A stretch of DNA of 57,843 nucleotides from a virus. Each line of letters starts with the position of its first letter. The first letter of the stretch is position 1. The position numbers and the translations under genes are program-made. Under the pieces are notes generated by a model, which was given only the letters and a program-made list of their open reading frames with translations, was not told where the DNA came from and did not search any database. This document shows positions 8,133 through 15,609 of the stretch, in pieces. The DNA lies in IMG/VR virus record IMGVR_UViG_3300046810_000554, positions 1 to 57,843 of that record; one strand, written 5' to 3'.

Positions 8133-8345
8133 ATGAACAAGCGAGAATACTTGTACGAATGTTCAAGGCTTTCGAATGTGATGGCCGAGAAGAGCGATGC
8201 CCTTGAAAATTTCAAGCGAAAGCATAAAGATTTGTTGGATGAATCCATTTTCGAAGAATTTGATGCGCTGCAGCTTGCCCTTTCTTCGGCAATCGGCGAA
8301 TGGCAGTCATTTTGCGACAACAACCGCCACAAGGTTGTCGGCTAA
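8133..8345 (+). CDS. Small helical protein, unknown
   Basis: 70 residues from the ATG at 8133, which follows AGAAGGA. The frame is open from 8097. The product is strongly helical (SNVMAEKSDALENFKRKHKDLL). Its stop abuts the convergent stop of the 8346 gene. It is lower in GC than its neighbours. No family recognised. Confidence 0.5.
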   Translation: MNKREYLYECSRLSNVMAEKSDALENFKRKHKDLLDESIFEEFDALQLALSSAIGEWQSFCDNNRHKVVG

Positions 8346-8657
8346 TCAATCATCCCGGCCGATCCGCAGCGCCTCGCGCTGATAAGCCAGCTCCAACTTC
8401 CGCGCCACAACTGGCGATACCGTTATTTCGTGGCGCGGAACCTCAAGCAATGGCAGGGACCTTTCAGGCCCTAGTGCATGCAGGTGGTGAATCATCAGCG
8501 TCAGCGCCTCACCTTGTTCCTCAATACCCGCCCATTCCATCAGCTCAGCCAGGGCTTGCCGTGTACCGGGTCTGACCCGTAGGCGCAATTCTTCTTCCTG
8601 CGCTGCCGATCGCTTCTGCGCGGTCCGCTCGTTTCGCTGCTGTGGACTCATCGCCAT
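8346..8657 (-). CDS. Small phage protein, ribbon-helix-helix-like
   Basis: 103 residues, ATG at 8657 after GGAG. A charged helix (QQRNERTAQKRSAAQEEE) is followed by LRLRVRPGTRQALAELMEWAGIEEQGEALTLMIHHLH, which resembles a ribbon-helix-helix strand and two helices. A DNA-binding role is inferred from that pattern only. It is downstream of the exonuclease group. Confidence 0.55.
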   Translation of the reverse strand: MAMSPQQRNERTAQKRSAAQEEELRLRVRPGTRQALAELMEWAGIEEQGEALTLMIHHLHALGPERSLPLLEVPRHEITVSPVVARKLELAYQREALRIGRDD

Positions 8658-8738
8658 AAACTGACTCCTTCAAGCCGCTGGGCGGCAGGTTTATGTGCTG
8701 CTGGCGCAGGCCGTGTCGGACGCGAGATTTAATCCGCC

Positions 8739-9197
8739 TCATGCTGATTTCACCTGGTGCCAGGCCCCGGCCGCGTAGAGCAGACTTGCCGCCTGCGACT
8801 CTTCCAAGGATATCTCGGCCGGTATCGCGATCCAGCCCGACGCCACCAGATGGTTCTGATTGCAGCTGCCGCGCAACTCCAGATAGTAGTGCTCGATCGC
8901 ATCCGTCAGCCGCTCGACCTTGTAGATGCCCTCGGGCGATATCTCCACCGACTTGACGTACTCAGCGCCGCGCTCATCGCGACACATGGCGCTGATGTAG
9001 ATCGTCCAGCGGTAGGAGAACTCGAAGAGGGCGTTGGCGATCGCTAGGCTCCGGATCTGCTTGTGGCTTTTCCAGTTCACCATGATCTGCAAACCGCTTG
9101 GATCGATATTCACGACGGCAACGTGGTTGGTGTTGAGCAGCGCGCGGCAACTGCGCTCGGCGCGTGCGAAACAGTTATTCGCTTTGCGCCTTTTCAT
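8739..9197 (-). CDS. Conserved Pseudomonas phage protein, unknown
   Basis: 152 residues. N-terminus MKRRKANNCFARAERSCRALL is basic, followed by NHVAVVNIDPSGLQIMVNWKS and a region rich in aromatic strands (FEFSYRWTIYISAM). Start overlaps the stop of the 9194 gene as ATGA, so it is coupled to the recombination genes. I recognise the type from Pseudomonas phages but not a function. Confidence 0.6.
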   Translation of the reverse strand: MKRRKANNCFARAERSCRALLNTNHVAVVNIDPSGLQIMVNWKSHKQIRSLAIANALFEFSYRWTIYISAMCRDERGAEYVKSVEISPEGIYKVERLTDAIEHYYLELRGSCNQNHLVASGWIAIPAEISLEESQAASLLYAAGAWHQVKSA

Positions 9198-9427
9198 AGC
9201 GAGTCCGCCATCTGCCGAAGTTTCTTACGACCAGCCGGCGAGATGTTCTTCGTCTTTCGGACGAGGACGGTTTCCGGGTCGATCCGGTCGCGGCGTACCG
9301 GGGGGATTGGATGGTCTGGAACGCCTGGCCCTACTTTGACCTGGCCGCCAGATGCGAAGAAGGCAGCTTTCGCCGCCTCCAGTTGCGATTGCCGCTGGTT
9401 GGCGGCAAGGATGAGGTTATCTGTCAC
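9194..9427 (-). CDS. 77-residue phage protein with GTG start
   Basis: The GTG at 9427 has a perfect GGAGG six bases upstream and directly follows the exonuclease stop; the longer open frame to 9751 lies antisense-in-frame inside the exonuclease gene and is a shadow. The product has a helical N-terminus (LILAANQRQSQLEAAKAAFFASGG) and a basic C-terminus (VRKTKNISPAGRKKLRQMADSL). Function unknown; position suggests a recombination accessory role. Confidence 0.6.
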   Translation of the reverse strand: MTDNLILAANQRQSQLEAAKAAFFASGGQVKVGPGVPDHPIPPVRRDRIDPETVLVRKTKNISPAGRKKLRQMADSL

Positions 9428-9428
9428 G

Positions 9429-10097
9429 TTAATCCTCCAATCGTTGAGCTTGCGCTCGAGCTCTATCCGCGACCTCGTCAACCATCCTCCCAAGCTCCAG
9501 ATTGAACTGGACCAGCTCTTGGTGGAGCATCGCGATGTATTCGTCATCGCGTTTGATGGTCTCGATATACAGTCGGCAGTCTTCATCTTGGCGTGGGTCG
9601 AATGACAGAAAATCCCACCATTCTCTGCCGGTAACGAACATGCAGCCCTGAACCTGCGGCTTGTGTTCGTCGGGCATTCCTTCGAGCCAGGTGCGGACGT
9701 GGACGGCCTCATTGAATGGGCATTTCGACTCAATACCTCCGTCTTCGCCAATCAGCCCGTCCGGCGAGCAGCCCAGCCAGTCGTACTTTGGATGCACTAA
9801 AAAGCCCGATTTGATTACAGTATTTCCGGTCAGGATTTCGTAAAAGTCGTGACTGGACTGCTCAACCTCAGTGCCCCAGGCCATCGATTTGCTGCTGACT
9901 GAATGCTTCGATCTATTGGCGAGGCGTTCAAACGCCAACTCGCGCATGTATGTGGTACGGGCAGCAAGTGGTTTGCGCTTGCCGTGTTTGTCGCGATCAC
10001 CCCAGGCGATCACATCCTTGAACCTGCTGGCAGTCAGGCGGCCGCTGCGGTCTTGGTGCCATTGCTCGGTGCGCTGAAGGTCAACTGCGGCGTTCAT
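9429..10097 (-). CDS. YqaJ/lambda-Exo-family exonuclease
   Basis: 222 residues of the PD-(D/E)xK 5'-3' exonuclease family that works with a single-strand annealing protein in phage recombination. It shows EQWHQDRSGRLTASRF at the N-terminus, WGTEVEQSSHDFYE (catalytic Glu region), GCSPDGLI (catalytic Asp) followed by GGIESKCP (E-x-K), and HKPQVQGCMFVTG (conserved Gln). It is ATGA-coupled to recT upstream, confirming the exonuclease/annealase pair. Confidence 0.93.
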   Translation of the reverse strand: MNAAVDLQRTEQWHQDRSGRLTASRFKDVIAWGDRDKHGKRKPLAARTTYMRELAFERLANRSKHSVSSKSMAWGTEVEQSSHDFYEILTGNTVIKSGFLVHPKYDWLGCSPDGLIGEDGGIESKCPFNEAVHVRTWLEGMPDEHKPQVQGCMFVTGREWWDFLSFDPRQDEDCRLYIETIKRDDEYIAMLHQELVQFNLELGRMVDEVADRARAQAQRLED

Positions 10098-11074
10098 TGC
10101 TCGTCGCCTTGAAGATTGCTTCCGGACGTCAAGTCAGAGCCATCATTGAGCGTTGTAAACTCCGCCTCAATCGTCTGCGCAATCGACTTCAGCTCACCGT
10201 GACGAGTCACGCCAATAGCGCCGCGCTGCTGCGGCTTCAGCGCCTTCCAAGCTTTTTCGTAACCTTCAATGCCTTGCTCTTGAGCTATCGTCTTCAACTG
10301 CTCGAACAAGTTTGCGGTGGCGTCGGTAGTGTCGCCTTGAGGGACTGAGGCAGCGCCAACGTCCGCTGGTTTTTCGTTGGTTGATCTTGGGGTGACGTCT
10401 GTTTCCGGAAGCGTGTATCCATCGTCTAGCTCATCGCGGGTGTACACACCCAAGATCACGTCAGGGCAATATAGGCGAGCCCATTTCTTTAGGGCTAGAT
10501 ATGCAATTTGCTGCTTTGGATCGTCCGCCCACAGCGTCGAATTACGGGTTCGCGCCTGAGTCATCAAGGTAGTCAGTTCACGTGGCGAGTCCTCGCCTAC
10601 AAAGGTGGCCCAAACGCGAACCCCCAGCCCCTTTTCGTCGCTTATGTTCCAGTTTGGTACGCGATACTTCTTCGGCTGCCCATGGTCATCGGTTTGCTTT
10701 TTGCTTTCGATTTCACGGAAGTTGCCAATGATCTTTTCCCAGTCGCCAAACCATTCGTAATGGATTCGATCAAGTGTCGGCGCTCTAGTGGTAATGACCG
10801 CATTCACAAGCTGTGCTTCATAGCTCAGTTGTCCACCGTTGACGATGAAGGTTTTTTGCGCCACCTGAAAGGGGTTCATGCCCCATTGCATGGACTGCAT
10901 GATTACGGCCATGCAGTCGGCAGTGTTGCCGTGGAAGTGTTTCGGGAGGGTGGTTTTACCGCCCGCCATGATGCCCGCGAGCTCAGTCATGGACTGCATG
11001 CTTTCGCGATTGAGGATCAGCCCTGTTGGGCTGGTATCCGTCTGGACGGTAGCGATCTGGGTTTGAGCGTTCAT
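10094..11074 (-). CDS. recT: RecT-family single-strand annealing protein
   Basis: 326 residues. The RecT core runs from about 45 to 210: GNTADCMAVIMQSMQWGMNPFQVAQKTF, NGGQLSYEAQLVNAVI and WADDPKQQIAYLALKKWARLYCPDVILGVYTRDEL. It anneals complementary single strands after resection by the coupled exonuclease. The C-terminal 100 residues are variable and acidic. ATG at 11074 after GGAGTAA. It is the central recombination gene of the leftward operon. Confidence 0.95.
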   Translation of the reverse strand: MNAQTQIATVQTDTSPTGLILNRESMQSMTELAGIMAGGKTTLPKHFHGNTADCMAVIMQSMQWGMNPFQVAQKTFIVNGGQLSYEAQLVNAVITTRAPTLDRIHYEWFGDWEKIIGNFREIESKKQTDDHGQPKKYRVPNWNISDEKGLGVRVWATFVGEDSPRELTTLMTQARTRNSTLWADDPKQQIAYLALKKWARLYCPDVILGVYTRDELDDGYTLPETDVTPRSTNEKPADVGAASVPQGDTTDATANLFEQLKTIAQEQGIEGYEKAWKALKPQQRGAIGVTRHGELKSIAQTIEAEFTTLNDGSDLTSGSNLQGDEQ

Positions 11075-11129
11075 TGCTTACTCCATAGCCGACGACTCTG
11101 GTCGGCCTCCGGGGTGATTTCAGGATTGA

Positions 11130-12296
11130 TCAGAAGGACAGGGTGCGCAGCCAGGCCGAAGCCTCGTCATTGGTGACGCAGAAAGCCATGGCTACGACCT
11201 CGACCACTTCGTTGGCGCTTGGCATGTTTGAATCAATGACTTCGTTGGTCACTGGTGCTGGATCAACTTGCGCCAGAACCGCGGGCGCTACGTCGGAATG
11301 CGTTGGAACCGCAATGCTCGCGACGGGAGCGGGTGCGGCAGCCAGTGTGCGCAGGCGAGCGAGTTCTTCCTGGTCACGCTGATACTGCGCGTCGCGTTCG
11401 CGCTGCTGGCGCTGGTACTCTTCCTGTTGCTCCCGCTGTTTCCGCTGCTGTGCTTCCATGTCGCGGCGCTGCTGGTCCAGCTCTTCCTGCTGCTTCTTCA
11501 AACGCTGGCGATCTTCCTCGGCGCGCTGCTTACGCAGCTCTTCGGCTTCAGCGTCGGCGATGCGTTGTTTCTCGCGCAGCTCGTCCAGTTCTTTCTGCTG
11601 GGCCAGCAGCTTGGCAGCAGCGTCCTCCCGCTCGACGGCAGACTTGTGCAGCGTTTCCAGCTGCTCAATTGCATTGTCGCGAGCGATGGTTCCTTCACCT
11701 TCGAACTCGCCATACTCTTCGGGCAGGATCACCGACTCCTTCACGCTTTGAAGAATGGTCGCGACATCGGCGGCGCTCCGGCTTGCATACGCGGCAGCGA
11801 CAGAGCTGAAGCGGGTAATTTTTACCCGGATGGCTTCGACTCGTTCAGCCTCCACGCGCTCGCGCTCGGCCTTGATTGCAGCGATGCGTTTCTCTTCGGC
11901 CTTGATCGCTTCGTCTACAGGTTCTTCAATTGCCAAAACGCGAGTCCTGAGCGTCTCGCCGAATTCCTTAACCTGATTGACGCGAGCTTGTGCATCTTTA
12001 ACCTTCTGCTGGTATGGGATCAGCGCGGTTTTGGTGGTTTTATCCAAGGCGTAGCGAACGTCGCGAATATCGACGCGAACCTCCTTCGCATTTGCCAGGC
12101 CTTCGTTGGTCGAGCAGTCAACGACCAGCTTTGCGTAAGTGGCCTCCAAGCGAACGATCTGCTCTTCGTGGGGGCGGTATTCAGCAATGTCGGTGACAGC
12201 TACAGCCGGGCCTACCGGGTGATTTTTAACTGCGTCGCCGGTTTCGCCCATATCTAAGGATTCCTGAGCGCGCTTTTGTTTAGTATTTGCAGACAT
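11130..12296 (-). CDS. Long coiled-coil phage protein
   Basis: 388 residues. Residues 100-330 form an extended coiled coil rich in E, Q, K and R (EEKRIAAIKAERERVEAERV; QQEELDQQRRDMEAQQRK), flanked by a short globular N-terminus (VTDIAEYRPHEEQIVRLEATYAKL) and an Ala/Pro/Val-rich tail. Its N-terminal part resembles DUF1351-type phage proteins that sit next to recT. Role unknown, possibly recombination accessory. ATG at 12296 after AAGGAA; 55 bp upstream of recT. Confidence 0.7.
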   Translation of the reverse strand: MSANTKQKRAQESLDMGETGDAVKNHPVGPAVAVTDIAEYRPHEEQIVRLEATYAKLVVDCSTNEGLANAKEVRVDIRDVRYALDKTTKTALIPYQQKVKDAQARVNQVKEFGETLRTRVLAIEEPVDEAIKAEEKRIAAIKAERERVEAERVEAIRVKITRFSSVAAAYASRSAADVATILQSVKESVILPEEYGEFEGEGTIARDNAIEQLETLHKSAVEREDAAAKLLAQQKELDELREKQRIADAEAEELRKQRAEEDRQRLKKQQEELDQQRRDMEAQQRKQREQQEEYQRQQRERDAQYQRDQEELARLRTLAAAPAPVASIAVPTHSDVAPAVLAQVDPAPVTNEVIDSNMPSANEVVEVVAMAFCVTNDEASAWLRTLSF

Positions 12297-12343
12297 GACG
12301 ATTCCTTGCCGCGCTATACGCAGCCTTGAACATTGGAAGGGGA

Positions 12344-12463
12344 TTACAGCGGAGCGATGCGATCAGCCAGACACAGGGCCAGCATTAGAAAGGTGAAGCC
12401 TGCGAGGACCGGGAACGAGCCGCGCCAGAAGACATAGCGCCGTCGACGCTGACTGGCATTCAT
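12344..12463 (-). CDS. 39-residue membrane mini-protein
   Basis: ATG overlaps the preceding stop as ATGA at 12460-12463. A basic N-terminus (NASQRRRRYVFWRG) leads into one transmembrane segment (SFPVLAGFTFLMLALCLA), predicting an inner-membrane protein with the N-terminus inside. Unknown role; small membrane proteins of early phage operons often modify host envelope or division functions. Confidence 0.6.
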   Translation of the reverse strand: MNASQRRRRYVFWRGSFPVLAGFTFLMLALCLADRIAPL

Positions 12464-12654
12464 TGCCGGACCCTTACTGCGATCCGGCCGCCCTTCATGG
12501 TCGCAGCCAGGCGCTGGGGCAGGGCGCTCACCAGAAACTCCCGAGGGCGGCCGATGACCTCATTGAAGGGCATGCCGCAGCGGATGATTGCGGGCGAACG
12601 GTCGATTTCTTCGAGCTGCTCTTCGATCAGCGACTTCACAATTGGCTGACTCAT
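12460..12654 (-). CDS. 64-residue hypothetical protein
   Basis: ATG at 12654 after GGAGG (a GTG at 12660 is the alternative) and ATGA overlap with the upstream gene. Sequence has LIEEQLEEIDRSPAIIRCGMPFNEVIGRPREFLVSALP. No family recognised. Part of the coupled small-gene chain 13114-12344. Confidence 0.55.
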   Translation of the reverse strand: MSQPIVKSLIEEQLEEIDRSPAIIRCGMPFNEVIGRPREFLVSALPQRLAATMKGGRIAVRVRQ

Positions 12655-12878
12655 GCGCACCTCCGCATATTTTCAAGCAGTGCTTCAGTTGAGCGGGAGC
12701 GGATGAACATCAGGCACTGGGTGTAGCGGGTGTGCTCACGGCAGTCGATGGCGCTGAGCGCGTAGGCCATTTCCACTGCCATCTGAGTTTCGCAATGAAG
12801 GCTGTAGTCATCGCCGTTTTTAACCAGCTTCTGAATCCGCGAGTCGATCATGCCGACGGCTATTTCATGCTTGGTCAT
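12651..12878 (-). CDS. 75-residue hypothetical protein
   Basis: ATG at 12878 directly after AGGAGG, overlapping the upstream stop as ATGA. Helical, with three Cys (LHCETQ, DCREH, QCLMF). Unknown function; coupled to its neighbours. Confidence 0.55.
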   Translation of the reverse strand: MTKHEIAVGMIDSRIQKLVKNGDDYSLHCETQMAVEMAYALSAIDCREHTRYTQCLMFIRSRSTEALLENMRRCA

Positions 12879-13114
12879 GCAGAACCTCCTTTTGGTGGGC
12901 AAATCAGCTCCATCTGAGCCATGCATGCCTGGATATTTGCCCGCAGTTTTTGGCGGCGAACCAGATCACGTTCGAGGCGCGCTTTACGATCGGCAGGGGT
13001 GTCGTAGTCGTGAATGAAGTCATCGAGGCGCGGCCTCTCGTTGCCCCACCGGTCGCGTACAGAGGACCGGCCCTGGGCGCTGTCCTGATAACGCTCAAGA
13101 TCGAAGTCGGTCAT
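12875..13114 (-). CDS. 79-residue charged protein with C-terminal Cys pair
   Basis: ATG at 13114 with GGAGG. Highly charged (DLERYQDSAQGRSSVRDRWG; DRKARLERDLVRRQKLRANI) and ends ACMAQMELICPPKGGSA. First gene of the four-gene ATGA-coupled chain. No family recognised. Confidence 0.6.
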   Translation of the reverse strand: MTDFDLERYQDSAQGRSSVRDRWGNERPRLDDFIHDYDTPADRKARLERDLVRRQKLRANIQACMAQMELICPPKGGSA

Positions 13115-13680
13115 GGTCGCCTCCGTGGTTGATGTTCAAATCCACTCGCTCAGCCCTCGGCCGCTCGCTATTGCCGATGGGCGCGAGGGGAGGACTGACG
13201 GGTGGATTCGGGAAGGGTGCCCAGGCTCACTACTGGCGACGGCCTGGGTTTGCAGCATCAAGTTGTCTTCATGCGCTGGGGTGGCCTACCGGTTGCCCGG
13301 CCGATGCGCGGTGACATCGACGGCCTGCTGTCCGCTGCCTGTTAGGAGATTTGGGCGCAGCCTTCAGGCTTGCTGCGCCGCACGGGGTGATTCGATGGCC
13401 CACTACATGGCTTCTTTCCTTTTCAGGGTTTCAGCTACGGGGATGCCCTCTGGTAGCTGGATACAGGTGGGCGGTTATAGGCCGCAGTTTCGTCCGCATC
13501 GGGGTGTGATCTACGCGAGGCCGTCACCTCTGGCATTGCCTGCCGCCGCGCTATGTCGACGCTGCTCAGTGGCTGGCCCGATTACTAGTCGGGTGCCTTG
13601 CTCTGCTGTAGATCACACCCCGATGCGCTCTCTCTGAGAGGATCGGGCAGTTAACGTCAGGCTGCCGTGGCGCTGGTTGT
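13115..13680. other. 566-bp region without a convincing gene
   Basis: No supported leftward gene lies here although transcripts from the leftward promoter must cross it. On the plus strand an ATG at 13395 with upstream GGGGTGA opens 80 codons to 13637 (MAHYMASFLFRVSATGMPSG start, Arg/Pro/Cys-rich), against operon direction; I cannot decide whether it is real. The outstanding object is the perfect inverted repeat 13495-13627. Confidence 0.5.
13495..13627. repeat. Perfect 20-bp inverted repeat, arms 93 bp apart
   Basis: The left arm at 13495-13514 begins CGCATCGGGG and ends GATCTAC. The right arm at 13608-13627 is its exact reverse complement. Neither arm extends further inward or outward. Folding would form a 20-bp stem with a 93-nt loop in RNA from either strand. 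Confidence 0.9.
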
Positions 13681-13878
13681 TTAGACGGCGCGTTCCAGCT
13701 CGCAGCATTGTTCGTAATGAGCAACCGCGATTGGCATGTGGTAGCTATCCAGCGGCCACTTGCTTACTTTGCAGCCTTGACCAGCGGGGCAATGAAATAC
13801 AAATAGCTCACCGGCCTCTTTGTCCATCTGCATGCTTACCTGTGCGCCGCTTGTGAAGTCGTCTTCGATGATGACCAT
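13681..13878 (-). CDS. 65-residue hypothetical protein
   Basis: ATG at 13878 with GGAGC upstream; the open frame extends to 13920. Short acidic beta-rich protein (MVIIEDDFTSGAQVSMQMD; ELFVFHCPAGQGC) with a Cys/Gly turn and C-terminal YEQCCELERAV. Among the first genes of the leftward operon. Unrecognised. Confidence 0.55.
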   Translation of the reverse strand: MVIIEDDFTSGAQVSMQMDKEAGELFVFHCPAGQGCKVSKWPLDSYHMPIAVAHYEQCCELERAV

Positions 13879-13938
13879 TTCGTTTGCTCCGGTTGATTTC
13901 CCGTCTGGCCCTGTCGCCAAGGCCAGCCAGTGAAATCG

Positions 13939-14100
13939 TCAACGGGATACTGCGCGAATTGTTGAAAGCGGCACCTTCGCCTCAATCATTCGGGAGAGGC
14001 TGTAAGGCACCGTACTGCCATTCTTCTTTGCCAGCCGACATTGCCTGCGGCATTCGCTGTCGGCCGCCTCCTGATTGTTTGCACATCCGAATTTCTGCAT
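13939..14100 (-). CDS. 53-residue Cys-containing protein, first gene after the leftward promoter
   Basis: ATG at 14100 follows GGGAG. The product has KFGCANNQEAADSECRRQCRLAKKNGS, giving three Cys in a basic context, and SLSRMIEAKVPLSTIRAVSR. It is in the position lambda uses for N, and is small and basic, but it lacks a recognisable arginine-rich motif, so antitermination is only a positional guess. Confidence 0.5.
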   Translation of the reverse strand: MQKFGCANNQEAADSECRRQCRLAKKNGSTVPYSLSRMIEAKVPLSTIRAVSR

Positions 14101-14123
14101 CTCGTGACTCCCGTTGATTTCCA

Positions 14124-14260
14124 ATGCCGCCTCATAGAAGCGGCATCAGAAATCTGTAGTTACTGCTGGCACCGCGTAGCGGGTCATTCACTCGGTTTGA
14201 GCCTTTCGCTCTAGTCAGCCGTCGAGGTGGTCCTCGCGTTGGTAGCCTTTCGGGGCTATC
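14124..14260 (-). promoter_or_regulatory. Hairpin-rich leader of the leftward early transcript
   Basis: Between the leftward promoter and the first gene the RNA can form at least four consecutive hairpins: ATGCCGC/GCGGCAT (14124-14146), GAGC/GCTC (14199-14211), CGAGG/CCTCG (14223-14236) and TAGCC/GGCTA (14243-14258). None has a U-tract, so they are not ordinary terminators. Structured leaders at this place act in cis as antiterminators in HK022 (put RNA); that parallel is inference. Confidence 0.45.
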
Positions 14261-14376
14261 TGATCTCCGGTCGCCGTAGAGGCAGTGCCGTCGTTGTTCG
14301 TATTGCGCAGATTGTTAAAGAGTGGCGGGGCCTTTCAGTCCCTGTCGCGGCGCCTGTTCTGCGCTTCGATGGATGT

Positions 14377-14405
14377 AGTTAACCATCGGTATATTTTTAC
14401 GTCAA
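14377..14405 (-). promoter_or_regulatory. Leftward early promoter (PL-like)
   Basis: On the minus strand TTGACG (14405-14400) is followed after exactly 17 bp by TTAACT (14382-14377). The -10 is weak, but both elements overlap CI-type operators, as expected of a repressible lambda PL. It would drive 14100 down to int. Confidence 0.65.
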
Positions 14406-14418
14406 TACCGATGGTTAA
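14379..14418. promoter_or_regulatory. Pair of CI operators at the leftward promoter
   Basis: TTAACCATCGGTAT at 14379-14392 and its exact inverse ATACCGATGGTTAA at 14405-14418, 26 bp centre to centre. The same sequence recurs between cI and cro, which identifies it as the repressor operator. The pair covers the -10 and -35 elements. Confidence 0.85.
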
Positions 14419-14487
14419 TTTATTTTCGTTGGACGTGCGTTATGCTTTTGTCATTACTGGATGGATATACAGCCATAGGAGGGAAAA

Positions 14488-14790
14488 ATGAGTAGCGCCA
14501 AACCAGCAGTACGAGTCGAGATGTCCGGGGTAGAGCGCTTGGGGCTGCGAGTGTCAGAAATGATCAACCATCCAGTCGCGCAGGTTCAGCGCTGGGTGAC
14601 GATTCACCGCCTGGATACAGATGGGGATCGGGAGTGGGAGGAGGTGATGGGAGTTTTATCCGCTACGGACGAGCTGGATTTAACGTTCGAGGATGATGGT
14701 GCCGTGACGGTGAGGTGGGAGCCGGTTGCGGTGGAAGATCGGCCGAGCGAGGCGGCAGAGGAGAGGGATGAGGAGCCAGCGCCTTTTTGA
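14488..14790 (+). CDS. DUF1654 family protein
   Basis: 100 residues, strong AGGAGGG before the ATG. It fits the Pseudomonas DUF1654 pattern: SGVERLGLRVSEMINHPVAQ, then QRWVTIHRLDTDGDREWEEVM and a strand-rich end (ELDLTFEDDGAVTVRWEPV) with an acidic tail. Members are common in Pseudomonas chromosomes and phages and of unknown function; some are linked to stress responses. It starts 70 bp from the CI operators and points away from the leftward operon, so it may be CI-regulated. Confidence 0.75.
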   Translation: MSSAKPAVRVEMSGVERLGLRVSEMINHPVAQVQRWVTIHRLDTDGDREWEEVMGVLSATDELDLTFEDDGAVTVRWEPVAVEDRPSEAAEERDEEPAPF

Positions 14791-14883
14791 TCGCGCCATC
14801 TAGGCCGGAAAAATCAGAGTGGGCGGCTATAATTATCCGGCCAGCTGCGGGAAGGCTGAGCAGCACAATTAAGGAGGGTATCA

Positions 14884-15141
14884 ATGATTTCTCATCTCGA
14901 ATTGCGGCACATCGTCGAGACGGCATTCTTACCAAAAAAATGCATCTGCACTATAGAGCCGGCCGGATCGATGACGATTCAGATCTTTGGTCAAAACTCT
15001 GACATGGAGGAGTTGACGGTTACAGGAATAGATTCTTCTCGCCTCGTTTCAAGTCGTGCGATCGCCGCGCTTATTGGCGAAATCAAAGAAGAGGCGAGAA
15101 TAGGCCATATCAGGGCAACCGCTCGCCGACGTCAAGCTTGA
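14884..15141 (+). CDS. DUF1652 family protein
   Basis: 85 residues preceded by AAGGAGG. MISHLELRHIVETAFLPKKCICTIEPAGSMTI is the diagnostic N-terminus of the Pseudomonas DUF1652 family, and the VTGIDSSRLVSSRAIAALIGEIKEE segment also fits. No molecular function is known. Follows the DUF1654 gene by 94 bp, possibly the same transcript. Confidence 0.8.
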   Translation: MISHLELRHIVETAFLPKKCICTIEPAGSMTIQIFGQNSDMEELTVTGIDSSRLVSSRAIAALIGEIKEEARIGHIRATARRRQA

Positions 15142-15218
15142 TGTGCCGGAACGGATGGCGCTAGTGGGCGTCCGGGCAGGGCCAGCCTAAATCGAGGGAG
15201 AAAGAAGCACGGTCGCGG

Positions 15219-15428
15219 CTATCTGGGCTGCATTAGCGCTCCAACACAGGCTCCAATGACGGATTGGCTTCGCTCGACGGTTTGCAGGCGTTCCCGAACT
15301 GCTATGGCTACCGGAGAGTGACCGTTGTCTTCCGCCCAGGCTGCCAGATGCTGCAAAGCATCAGCAATGGCAGCTTGGTTTCGGAGCAAAGCATTGAGTA
15401 AAGTCGGGGTTACTTCAGTTCGGTCCAT
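15219..15428 (-). CDS. 69-residue helical protein
   Basis: ATG at 15428 after AGGAGC. Helical (TPTLLNALLRNQAAIADALQ; AVRERLQTVERSQSVIGACV). The large open frame extending to 15902 is the shadow of the DUF2388 gene. It is downstream of the terminator at 15513-15550, so it needs read-through or its own promoter. Unrecognised. Confidence 0.5.
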   Translation of the reverse strand: MDRTEVTPTLLNALLRNQAAIADALQHLAAWAEDNGHSPVAIAVRERLQTVERSQSVIGACVGALMQPR

Positions 15429-15512
15429 GGCCGTGCTCCTGATATTGAAATGGCAGCATAGATCAGGCGCAGGAAAGTGAGGGGGGCTGGGGAGAAAGGC
15501 GACGAACAGCAG

Positions 15513-15550
15513 GCAAAAGAAAAGCCCGTGATGGGGAGTCAACGGGCTTA
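15513..15550 (-). terminator. Rho-independent terminator ending the immunity-region transcript
   Basis: AAGCCCGT (15522-15529) pairs with ACGGGCTT (15542-15549); read leftward the stem is followed by TTCTTTT. It lies downstream of the DUF2388 gene on the same strand. Confidence 0.8.
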
Positions 15551-15609
15551 AACACACTAGGAGCTGTGATGACCATACGGGACAGTGCGTGAAAAAAGCG
15601 TGAATGCTC

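Noticed and set aside
11268-12257. 329-codon plus-strand frame across the coiled-coil gene, very Phe/Leu-rich
   Set aside because: Hydrophobicity is the mirror of Glu/Lys/Gln codons of the opposite-strand coiled coil.
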